A DNA stretch of 64,000 nt from Carnegiea gigantea (Eukaryota; Streptophyta; Magnoliopsida; Caryophyllales; Cactaceae): assembly GCA_029747015.1 (NCBI GenBank), contig JAKOGI010002214.1:62001-126000 (forward strand), given 5' to 3'. The translations under genes and the position numbers were made by a program. The notes beneath the pieces were generated by a model, which saw only the letters and a program-made list of their open reading frames with translations, did not search any database and had not been told where the DNA came from. Each line of letters starts with the position of its first letter. The stretch's first letter is position 1. Of the stretch, positions 47,709 to 58,589 are shown piece by piece.

Positions 47709-48848
47709 TATATAGAAAATAGAAGGCAATGACCCTTGCAATAGTTTTAAATTTGTTTGTTTGAAAGTCAACCTTTCATTTTGATAATTTTGATGTTTTA
47801 ATAATCAGAAATTTTGTTCGATGGTTGATGTTGTTTGTCTATTATTTTATATGAATATAAAAGCAAAAAGCAAGTTTAGTTTCTTTGGACAATTGATTAT
47901 TTTACACTTTAAGTCTAATAAAGTTAGCATTATGATCATTTAGTCTACTTGCAAATTTATAGTATAGCTGTTGATGAAAATTGTATGTAGAAACTGTATG
48001 TAAAAAATATATATGTAGATTTAGTAACTATCTTTCTTCTTTTATTTTATGTATTTCAAACATTGTCTAAATAATAATCAAAACAAAAAAAAGAGAATTT
48101 TTTTATAATCATAAAAACATAATTAAGATTTCCCGAGAAGCATTAGCCATAAGAATCACTCGGTAATTACCACCATTAATGCTTAATCTTTGTTGCCCAA
48201 AAATTTCTATAGGGAAATACGCGGTGGTAGTGATTAACAGATCATAAGGTTAGTAGTCTTCGTTCGCTTATTGAATTTTTAGTTTTAAATTGATGAATCT
48301 TTTTATTTAAAATGATGCATCTTAAAATGTTCGACCTTGTTTAGAAGATGTATGCATAATACCATAGACATGAACAGACGCATTGCAAATCAAGTATATG
48401 GGTTTTCATCCTTCTATCATGTAAGTATAGCGTTCCTATCACATTCATAATTCGTATTTGAAAAGAGGAAGTTCTCTTTCAAATTCTTTCCACTTTCATC
48501 AATATGGAACAACTTTTCTCTGTATAAATCCAAATATATGTAGTATATCTCTTACTCTATGGTGTTTTTTTTTAAAAAAAAAAAAACAATTGGATGAAAA
48601 AACGTTGGTTTTTGTCATAATTTTAAATGAAGCACTAAAAATGTTGAAATATAAAACAAGTTGCTCTCATTTAATCCAAAGTACCTCGAAGTCATAATAT
48701 TCTAAGCTATTAATTGATTATCACTGTCATCATTAAGAGGACCAACCTTCTCAGCTGCGAATATGATGAGTGCAAACTGCAAAGGCCACATCCTTGCATG
48801 CGTAGGTACGATTTTCTTTTTATTTTTTACGTGACGTAGGACATGAAG

Positions 48849-48854
48849 TTTTTT

Positions 48855-48885
<31 letters not shown>

Positions 48886-48887
48886 GG
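48849..48887. repeat. T16-G23 homopolymer pair
   Basis: A run of 16 T followed directly by 23 G. The exact length is doubtful, as long G runs are error-prone in assembly. On its own strand it could form G-quadruplexes. Copy A lacks it. Confidence 0.8.
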
Positions 48888-49153
48888 AGGTGATGAATTT
48901 ATTAATTGTAAAACAATTATTACATATTGTCTATTAAGATATGTACATTAAAGGATTATCACCAAAAAAACCCTTTATTTCATCCCTTAATCCAAAATGG
49001 ATGAATCAAATATACAGCTTACACCAAAATCCTAACCAAATCCAAAATGCAAAATAACCACTTAAAAAACCATCGATTTGATATTTCATCATCCTCCGTT
49101 AGTAATGTTCTGTTGTCGTTCCAGTTCCCCCTTGATTTCATCAAGCCCCTAAA
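48888..49153. other. Copy B-specific sequence, unassigned
   Basis: Absent from copy A at the matching place; lies between the G run and a hAT-like element. No family recognised. Confidence 0.4.
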
Positions 49154-49738
49154 TAGGGATGAGAGTATTACCCGAATTCGAAAAATTTGATCAAAACCTA
49201 TCCTATTTAATTAGCACATGGACAGGTGATAAAAATAGATTTCAAGGGAAAATGGGTATAAGTATGGGTATTGCGTTCAAAAAGGAATATAGGTATAAGT
49301 ATGGATTCTTAAAATCCGTATCCAATTGTGTACTCGATTTATTAGTAAAAGACGATTAAAATATGGCAAAATTCAAAAATAAATGTCAGGCATGAAACCC
49401 TAATTGTATAGTGTTTATTTACGTAGAAATACAAAATTAATTTTTTATAATTGTAGCTTCATTGAGTTTATATGGACGTGAATTTTATTAGTGTCACTTG
49501 AAATTGCTAATAAAATATAACATGTATTCAAATATGGATTGAATATGGGTGATTGTTTGCACACTCTATATATATCGGAATAAAAAAGGTAAATCCAAAA
49601 GCCTCGATGAGTTTGAGTATGGGTATAACTATCCAAAGCATGATAGATATGAATCTGAGTATGGGTATAATTTTTAAAAATAGGTATAAGTGCGGATATA
49701 GCTCAACCCGCAGCGAATCTACCCCACGTCCATCCCTA
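49154..49738. mobile_element. hAT-like non-autonomous element, 585 bp
   Basis: TAGGGATGAGAG at the left is mirrored by CGTCCATCCCTA at the right. Flanks CCCCTAAA (49146-49153) and CTCCCAAA (49739-49746) agree at six of eight bases, fitting an 8-bp hAT duplication. The interior is rich in GGGTATAAGTATGG-type repeats. Copy A lacks the insert. Confidence 0.6.
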
Positions 49739-51070
49739 CTCCCAAACGTTAATTAAGAAGGTTACAGTCCATTGTTCACAGCCATAAAATATATTGCCTA
49801 TAGAAGTAGCAATTTTATGGGTAAATAACCAATTTTTATACCCATTTTAATGATAATTATTAAATCCAATATTTAAGTTAATCATCACATAATCCACCTG
49901 GTTACAGCAGAGCAAACCGCCCCTCATGTAGTCATGTGTCATGTCTTACGTCTACTTGAAAGCGTCTTTCTTCTCCTCTTTTTTTTTTTTCCCTTAAAAA
50001 ATAGTTAATGTCACACATAACTTAAGATTTCTATAATAAGACGTGTTAAATAAATAACGACACTGTTAAATGTAATTGCAACATGATTTTAAAAATTGGG
50101 ACGAAAGTGCATGCATTGTCTAATATACAAAAATAAGACATTTTATTGAAAGACTATGTAAGATTGTATTGAATTTTATATATCAATCGGGTTATTAACA
50201 AAGAGTCATGCAAATAAGATGAAATGAGGTTTTACCCAAAATCAATTGGTAATGGATGGAGTAGCTCACAAGCTTATATACATGCTCAAATCCTTCAATT
50301 TTATCAATGCGGAACGACACCCGCTTTCATACTCCAACACGCTCCCCTCACATATGGACTATTAACAAGGCCCAATACTTGCACACAATTTTAATCAAAT
50401 GGGGACGGTGATAAATCAAGATCAAGCAACATGCTTTGATACCATCATTACCATGTTAAATTTTTAATTTTTAAATCAATTGAATCTGTTAACTTCCTTA
50501 AACTTACAATGTATTTTATAAATATATTTTGATAAAAGACAAAAAGGAGTTGGTCCATTAGTATATTTGTTGTATTATAATTGGAGCTACCTTAGAATTA
50601 TTATTGTTTAAATGTGCTATATTTTGAAGTGGATATTGACATATTAATATTACTTAATTGATTTTATATAAGGTGTCACAATATCTTTGAGATTGTTTAA
50701 TATTCAAATTTAAATATGTAATCTTTATAATATTATAGTGTGTTATTCAAATTTGATTATGAGATTGAGGTGTTATATTTATCAATGTTAAAGATTTGCT
50801 CTTAATATGATAATATCTTGTGATAGAATATCTTGAATGATTGTGCTGCAAATTATGCATGCTTGTAGATGATTCTCAACCAAGATCCTCTACCTAAATT
50901 AAGAGAACTAGCTGTTGAAGATCAAAAGGAAATCGTTGAGCAAAACAGTGATATTCAAGGGCTCGAAATGCCAGGTTCAAGGCCTTGAAATCAATATGGA
51001 GAATTGTTTTTCCAAATTTGGTGCAACGGTCACTTGCCCTTTTTTCTCCAATCTCTTCAACATCTTTTAG

Positions 51071-51081
51071 CTATAAAAAGG
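51071..51081 (+). promoter_or_regulatory. TATA box of the 3.9-kb copia LTR
   Basis: CTATAAAAAGG, conserved in the 3' LTR at 53934-53944. Confidence 0.55.
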
Positions 51082-51567
51082 AGAGAAATTAGCAGCTGGG
51101 TGAGACATAGAAGGTCAAGCACAAACATCAATATTTACAAGCATACATTGAGCCTTGATTTGTTATTCATTCAATTTACTTGTATTGTTCAAAGTTGTAA
51201 TTGGGTGAGGCAATACAGATGAAGGGTCAACTCTACAAGCGTAATTGAAGGTGTCAACTTGTGAATTGAAAACTTAGAGTAAGGTATACTCTAGAGTTGT
51301 AATTATCCCTCCTAACAAAATTGGGTTAATCCTAAAGTTAGAAAACTCTAAACGAGGACTAAGCCTGATTGAGGCTAACATCATTAAAAAAGTACTTATG
51401 CCTTGTCCAAATTTACATTTCTGCATTTTTATTTTGACTATTTAGAGACTTTGATCATCACCCTATTTACTCTCCTCTATGGTGATTTAACTAGTCAAAT
51501 TGGGCCAATAATTGGTATCAGAGCTAATAGTGCTTTTTAAGACTTTAGCGTCTAATAGCTGGATCCC

Positions 51568-52175
51568 ATGGCTAATTATGATTTTGACTCTGATTGCCCT
51601 CCGTTTTTTAAAGGTACTAATTATTTTTTGCGACAGGAAACAATAGAACTTTATACCAAGCACAATGGTCTCGATCTTTGAGAGATATCATGGTCAAAGG
51701 TCCAATAATTGTTGAGAAATCGGAAGATGAATACACTGAAGACGATTACAAGCAGATATCCAAAAATTTTAAAGTTCTACACATTTTATATTGTACTCTT
51801 ACTATTGATATTTATGAGTTTTGTGATACTACCAAGGAGATTTGGGAGATTCTTTGTAATTTATATGGTACTAATCAAAATTTGGTGTTAAGTGAAGTCG
51901 TGGGACAGGATGAAATGATCATGGATGAAAATGTTAAGCAAGTTAGAATCAATTATGTGAAGAGTGAAAATATGAAAGTGGTGATCCAATTCAAGGCATT
52001 TTACATAATGATGTTAAGTATGTCCAAATTGAGGAGTTGCTTGAAAATGATGAGAAAAAGAAGGATTCTTATTATTCATCTGTTCTCCAAAGTGGTAAGT
52101 ATGAGGCAAAATCTATGCTTGAATTTTCAAACAATAGTTTATCTCCAAGTCGTTAAATTTTTTATGATTTAAATG
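51568..52175 (+). pseudogene. Copia gag remnant (Sirevirus-like)
   Basis: ATG at 51568 begins MANYDFDSDCPPFFKGTNY and reaches a stop near 51678. A frame shift then gives VKGPIIVEKSEDEYTEDDYK, KNFKVLHILYC and IYEFCDTTKEIWEILCNLYGT, the Gag region also seen in the intact element at 6107. Homology fades after about 51900, and the rest of gag and all of pol are missing. Confidence 0.7.
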
Positions 52176-53347
52176 CCACACCAAATTTTCAACGGTCAAA
52201 AATTTTTAATTGTGGAGTTAAATCAAGAAAATGTGCCAAGACTGAGGGAAAGAATAATTTTATCTCATTAATTTTTCTTACTTCTAACAATCTTGAACTC
52301 AAGAAGAAAAAGGCATCAAAATTTGGTCGAAGAACGTCATTTTGAAGAAATCAACAAAGAATGCACATGTTTGTGGGAAGTTGCTAACTCTTCATGTAGG
52401 TACTAATAATCAACTTCCGATAGCATTTAATCCTCCAAAAAATTCAAGTCGATAAGAAAAAATTGGAGTTTTACAATAGCATGTGGTAAGTTATGGTTTA
52501 CCAAAAGTAAAAATAAAGTAAGTTCACTTCTTTTGGTATTGCCCAGATTTCAAGGCCCTGAAATACAGTCAAGGCCTTGAAAATTAGGTAGAATCTAGGA
52601 TGTTACTTCTTATAAATAACTAAAAGTCAAGGACTTGAATTTTAATGTCAACATCTTGAGTAGTGGTAATATTTGGATTCTTGCTAAATATAAAGTGATG
52701 TTATCTTGTGTGATCTACATCCTATTTGACAAAATTTGATTTTCAAAATTTTGAATTTTAATTTGCTTTATTATCTTTGAAATGCAAGCATGATTAATAT
52801 TTCATTATATCTTATGCTATTATGACATGTGATTATGCACATATGATCTCAATGCTTTTGTCCATAATTATTATGCTCCCTAATACTTGCATAGATGATA
52901 TTGCTTGTTTCTATAAGGGAATAATTATATCACTTGATCATTTTTCGATAGCTTTGATTTATTTTTGAAGGGAAAAAATTGTTGTATTAATGCTCTTATA
53001 TGTTGATCCCTCGCAATGCTCATGAGAATATCAAATCAATGCATGCATGTTAGGATATATTATTTGACCAAAATGTTAATGTTTAAGCCCTTATATTTTT
53101 TATGAGTGCCACAGATTAAGGGGAAGCATCTTTATATGTCCATGATTTGTTAAGAGGGAGCTATATGTATTTGCCATAATTTTTAAATGTGCTTCGATTT
53201 TTCTTTCTCCTTCTTATGCTACCTTTTTGAGAAATACAAAAAGAGGAAGAAGTATTTGAAAAGCGTTTGTGATATGTCATTCAAAATTATATTGATATAT
53301 GTTATTTTAATTTTATGGGTTTTGTCTTTCATCAACAAGGGGGACAT
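52176..53347 (+). other. Non-coding interior of the 3.9-kb copia element
   Basis: No recognisable pol. CAAGGCCTTG palindromes occur at 52570-52579 and in both LTRs (50978, 53840). Purine-rich runs at about 53115 and 53152 could be extra PPTs. Confidence 0.5.
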
Positions 53348-55125
53348 TATTAGCTTCCTTAAGCTTACAATGCATTTTATAAATATATTTTGATAAAAGA
53401 TAAAAAGAAGTTGGTCTATTAGTATATTTATTACATTATAATTGGATCTACCTTAGAATTATTATTGTTTAAATATGCTATATTTTTGAAGTGGATATTG
53501 GCATATTAATATTACTTAATTGATTATATATAAGGCGTCACAATATCTTTGAGATTATTTAATATTCCAATTTGAATATGCAATCTTTTTGATATTGTAT
53601 TGTGTGATTCAAATTTTATTATGAGATTGAGGTGCTATATTTATTAATGTCAAAGATTTGCTCTTAATATGATAATGTCTTGTGATAGAATATCTTGAAA
53701 GATTGTGCTACAAATTATGCATGCTTCTAGATGATTCTCAACCAATATCCTCTGCCTAAATTAAGGGAAGTAGCCGTTGAAGATTAGAAGAAAATCGTTG
53801 AGCAAAACAGTGATATTCAAGGGCACAAAATGCCAGGTTCAAGGCCTTGAAATCAATATGAAGAATGGTTTTTTCCAAAATTGGTGCAACGGTCACTTGC
53901 CATTTTTTCTCCAATCTCTTCAACATCTTTTAGCTATAAAAAGGAGAGGAATTAGCAGCTGGATGAGACATAGAAGAGCAAGCACAAACATCAATATTCA
54001 CAGGTATACATTGAGCCTTGATTTGTTATTCATTCAATTCACTTGTATCATTCAAAGTTGTAATTGGGTGGTATTATAGAGTTGAATGGTCAACTCTACC
54101 AAGCCCAGTTGAAGGTGTCAACTTGTGACTTAGAAACTTAGAGTAAGGTGTACTCTAGAGTTATAACTATCCCTCCTAATAAAATTAGGTTAACCCTAGA
54201 GTTAGATAACTCTATACGAGGACTAAGTCTAGTTGAGGCTAACCTCATTAAAAAATACTTATGCTTTGTCCAAATTTACATCTGCATTTTTATTTTGATT
54301 ATTTGGAGATTTTGATCATCACCCTATTTACTCCCCTCTACAGTGATTTAACTAGCCAAATCGGACCAACAGAGTCTTCAACAAATAATCATGCATATAA
54401 GCTCCAATGAGATTCCAAACCAAAACCAATTAGCTGTGGATGGTGTAATTCACACACTTATATACATGCTCAAATCCTTCAATTTTATCAATATGGGACA
54501 ACACTTACTATCATATTCTTTCATAAAAATGAGGAATAATACACACTTTTATACTCCAACATGCCTCCTCACGTGTGGATTGCTAACAAGGCCTAACATG
54601 TGCACGCAATTTTAATTAAACAAGGACGGTGACGAATCAAGATCAAGCAACCCCGCTATAATAACATGTTAAATTTTATATATCAATTGGGTCATTAAAC
54701 AAATAGTCATGTATATAATCTCAAAAGAAGTTCCAACCCAAAATCAATTAGCAATGGGTGAAGTAACTTATAAGCTTGTGTACATGCTCAAACCCTTCAA
54801 TTTTATCAATGTGGGACAACACTCACTTTCATAAAATTGATAAAATCTTTAAGTGGAGTAACTCATAAGCTTGTATGCACGCTCAAACCCTTCAATTTTA
54901 TTAATGTGGAACAACATTCACTTTTATGAACTTGATAAAATTTTTATATACATGCTTTGATATACCATGTTAAATTTTTATATATCAACTGTGCCTTTAA
55001 TAAAGAGTCATCCATGTAAGCTCAAATAAGGTTCCAACCAAAACTAATTGACAATTGGTGGAGTAACTCATAAGCTTATATATATGCTCAAACACTTCAA
55101 TTTTAGCAATATGTGACCACGCTCA

Positions 55126-55136
55126 CTTTTATACTC
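55126..55136 (-). promoter_or_regulatory. TATA-like box of a TRIM-like LTR
   Basis: The minus strand reads GAGTATAAAAG, ten bases into the LTR, present in at least two LTR copies (also about 54545-54556). Confidence 0.35.
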
Positions 55137-56092
55137 CAACAGATTGTATTCAATTTTTTTTTTTTTTAATGCTCTCAGGAATGATATACAAAATTTTACA
55201 ATCTCTAAAGTTTAATATCCAATAAGCATAATTTCATTTGCTTGTTAGTTTAAAAATGTGGCATAATTTTTGTGAAGCTCTGTTCAATCTCGATATAATT
55301 TAGATATTGCTAACAATTGATTTAAAATAGACTCAGAACAATATGTAGCATGTAGTATACTCCTCTTCCCCCCTTGGCATAGTCTATGAAAGAAACTCTT
55401 GCTGGTCGATTTGATTACATGATGGCTTAATAGCTTACTCGTTATAGATGAATGGTGGTGCTGAAAAAAAGGGGAACAAAAATGTTGTACAGTTCTACTT
55501 AACAAATAAGCTACCAATGTTTTGCAACCGATAGGTGGGCAAAGGCTTCTATAACTAAGTGGTTGAATAGATAAAATATTGAACACCCCCTCAAGTTCAA
55601 GATGTTATAACGATGTAGCATATATGCTCATGTTGGACAACATATTTCTTCACATTTTCAACACCATCATTCATGTGTGCCCCTTAATAGAAATCAATAA
55701 ACTAAAATATTTTTGATTCAATGATAATATGTAGAAATAAATACCTTAAAGAATAATTAGCTAGCCAACAAATTTAAAAATTGAACTATTTTATGTAATA
55801 TTTCCGAAAATAAAGTTATTGACATAAAAAAAAAACAACTAAAAAATCACCTCGATACAAAGAAAAATGTCAGTTCAAATATTAGTATATGTATGGATAA
55901 GATCACCTCATCTTGATTTCTCCAAATTTCATAAAAACAAAAGTATGAATATTATTAAAATGAAGAACGTGACATTGTTTTACATTTTACATGTTTACAA
56001 TAGAGGGGAGGCGACGAGCAACTTGAAATTTTTCAGAATAATGTGCATGTCCTGATGTGTACTGCCAAACTGTCAAATGATTATTCAACCAG

Positions 56093-56330
56093 TCAGTTAG
56101 AGTATAAAATTAATTCAAGGGCGGTCAACCATCAGTTTAAACTTTTGGTTGAGTTTGTTCTTAAACATAGTATTAGAGTCTTTGCGGGCAAGAAGTTTCA
56201 AGTTTGAATTTTAGGTGCCCCCGTATTTATTATGCAAGGTAAGATGAGACCTTTGCAACATTTATACTTCAACCTCAAAGGAATATTCGCATAAAGAGAC
56301 GTGTTAAAGTATAAAATTACAGTTAAGGGA
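56093..56330 (+). repeat. Possible TRIM-like remnant
   Basis: AGTATAAAATTA occurs at about 56100 and again at about 56310. Between them ACATAGTATTAGAGTC resembles a mutated initiator-Met primer site next to an LTR end. The length is about 235 bp. The right repeat diverges quickly, so the limits are approximate. Confidence 0.35.
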
Positions 56331-56603
56331 CTATGGCAATGGCCAGTGGCCATTAGGTTGTCCGAAAGGAAAATTAGTTTGATTAAAAAAAATTCAAATT
56401 GGATGGAAAATAAAATACGTGTCCATTAGAACCACCCAAAAAAGAGATGACGCCGGTAAATTTGTTTGCTTGAAAGCCAACTGCTTATTTTGACAATTTT
56501 GATGTTTTTAATAATCTGAAATTTTGTTCAATCGTTTACTTTAATTTGCTTATCCATTATTTTATGAGAATCTAAAAGTAAAAAAGCAAGTTTAGCTTCT
56601 TTA

Positions 56604-56979
56604 GACTCTGTTTGGATAGTAAAAAATTTAGTGGAAAGAAAAAAATTTAGAAAAATTAAATTTTTCTTGTTTTTCGTCTAGTGAAAATAACAAAGGAAAA
56701 ACAATATAAAGTCAGATGAAAAAATTGTTACAAACAAGTAATAAAATTTTCCTCATAAAATTTTGAGGAAAGTTTGAGAAAAATTCTCAACCTCCTTCAA
56801 CTTCACATTGTTTAGATGACATGAACATGATCAAAGTAATTCATCAACATTTAAATTTCTCATCCAAATTGTTGTATTTTTTTCTCAATCTAGATAAGAG
56901 AAAAAAACTCATTTTGTTCCTACTTTTTATTTCCTTCAACTTTTCTTTCCACCAAATTTTCTAAGAACCAAACGGAGTT
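56604..56979. mobile_element. PIF/Harbinger-type (Tourist-like) MITE, 376 bp
   Basis: GACTCTGTTTGG at the left and CCAAACGGAGTT at the right are inverted repeats, with about 36 bp of inward similarity. TTA flanks both ends, as in Harbinger target duplications. The matching site in copy B (about 47885) is uninterrupted. Confidence 0.65.
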
Positions 56980-58589
56980 TTATTGAATCGATTACTTAAA
57001 TTCTAAATTGAGCAAGTTTAGCATTCTAAATTTCCAATTAGTTAGTCTATTTGCAAATTTATAGTTCAGTTGTTGATAAGAGTTGCATGTAGAAGATATG
57101 TGTTGAAGCTATTTTTCTATCTTTACTTTTTGGATTTAAAAATTTGCCTCAATAATAATTAGAAAAAATAAAAACTTTTGGGTCGGTAATGACCACCACT
57201 ATTGCTTATTTTGATGCCCACAAATTGTCGTAGATAATTAATAGATCATGACTTCAGTAGTCTTCGTGCCCTTATTGAATTTTTAGTTTTAAATTGATGA
57301 TTTTTTTAAAAATTTTTTAAAGTGATAGACCTGTACCTTTTGAAGAGATATATGCGTAACACTATAGACATGATAGATGCATTGCACATTAAGTGTATAG
57401 GTATCTCATCTTTTCATCATTTAAGCCTCAGCATTAGACCTGTCAAAAAATGACCCAATCTGAAAATTCAATCCGAAGCCACCCGAAATTTTTGAGTTTT
57501 GAACACGATTTTCTCAACCTGAACTCGAAATAAACCGAAGCTGAAAAACCAACAAATTAGCAGGTCAAACTCGACCTGAACCCGAACCCGCCCGCTTAAC
57601 CTAAACATTATATCTTTAGTTTTTTTTATTTTTCTTTAATTTAACCCTCTTAACAATAATAATTAGTTATTTTTATTGAATAGTTTAAAAAGACACTATA
57701 TAACTATTGCATCTATTTACAAATTCAGCAAGAATAACCTTATTTTTTCTTCTCCATTCTCTACAAATAATATCGTACACAACCTTTAAATGAAAAATGT
57801 CAAAAATAGGTATAAAATTGTATGAAATAACTATCTAATCTTTTAAAAAAAGTTAATTTAAAAGACAAGCATTAAGTATGCGTAAGTCATACCATTATGT
57901 ACTTAGTTAAACAAATATGTCTAATTATTTTTTAAATTAATTAATTTGTAATAATTTAAATGTTTGATGTTATAACTGCAAGATAAATCTTGTACTTCTT
58001 TTATTTAATTTTATTTGGTTTCATTCTAACTAGTCTTGAACTATGATGCTAGTAGTAGGAAAACGGCTAGCCATATTTGTATTGGGGTCTGGCCATTAAT
58101 AGAGTTTTACCTGATTGGACATTGGTAGGTTAGTTAATAAAAATATTAAATTATTAAATATATTGTTAGCGGTTAAACTAATACAACAACAACAACTCCC
58201 AGTGTGGGTCCCGCTTTCGCAGGGTCTGGGGAGATCCAGCTATAGACAACCTTACCTCTACCGGTATTTGTACTCATAGAGAGGCTGATTCCAAGAGACC
58301 CACGAAAAGAGTTTTGTGAAAATAATTTATATAAGAAAGCTTTTGCGAAAACATTTAATAGGAAAACATTTTATGGAAGAAAGATTCTATAGCAAGGGAT
58401 GCCCAAGATAAATAAAAGATAAATACAAGATCAGTAGCTGAAGCTATAAGATATAAGGACAATATAATGGAGGAAGGCCATATACCTGATCGCCCATGGT
58501 AAGCAGACGAGAACGCTTATCGGCAAATAGTACAACCTGTATCCAAACACCACATACGAAAAAAAAAAACTACAGGATCGACTCTCCAC

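Larger units (their letters stand above)
50487..54371 (+). mobile_element. Non-autonomous copia element, 3.9 kb, gag remnant only
   Basis: LTRs of exactly 1024 bp each at 50487-51510 and 53348-54371, about 8% different in the first 235 bp by eye. The flanks GAATC (50482-50486) and GAGTC (54372-54376) form a target duplication with one mismatch. The primer site is TGGTATCAGAGC at 51513-51524. The 1.84-kb interior has a broken gag but no protease, integrase or RT. A PPT-like CAAGGGGGAC (about 53337) precedes the 3' LTR, with other purine-rich runs upstream, as in Sireviruses. It was inserted into the TRIM array after that formed. Confidence 0.85.
50167..55141 (-). mobile_element. Tandemly multimerised TRIM-like retroelement
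   Basis: Four copies of an LTR of about 173 bp alternate with internal segments of about 105-115 bp. On the minus strand each LTR runs TGTTGGAGTATA...AAATTTAACA, followed by a primer-like TGGTAT...CAAAGC (initiator-Met type), and preceded by a PPT such as GTGAGGGGAGCG. The whole array is flanked by a perfect 5-bp duplication GATTG (50162-50166; 55142-55146), and copy A has the unfilled site (about 40245-40256). No ORF is present. LTR copies: 50167-50339; 50454-50486 with 54377-54561; 54667-about 54940 (with an internal duplication); 54968-55141. A copia element splits the second LTR. Confidence 0.7.
47710..55995. repeat. Segmental repeat copy B (interrupted)
   Basis: 47735-48450 matches 56460-57430 in copy C, and 48490-50165 plus 55142-55990 matches copy A. 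Inserted into it are a homopolymer-rich block and hAT element (48849-49738) and the TRIM array (50167-55141). No genes are seen. Confidence 0.7.

Noticed and set aside
51004..51222. 72-codon ORF, with a related one at 53777-54079
   Set aside because: Both are the same part of the two LTRs of one copia element; no domain.
50167..55141. CRISPR-like array
   Set aside because: Repeats are long LTRs with PBS/PPT-like borders in a plant genome, not short repeats with unique spacers.
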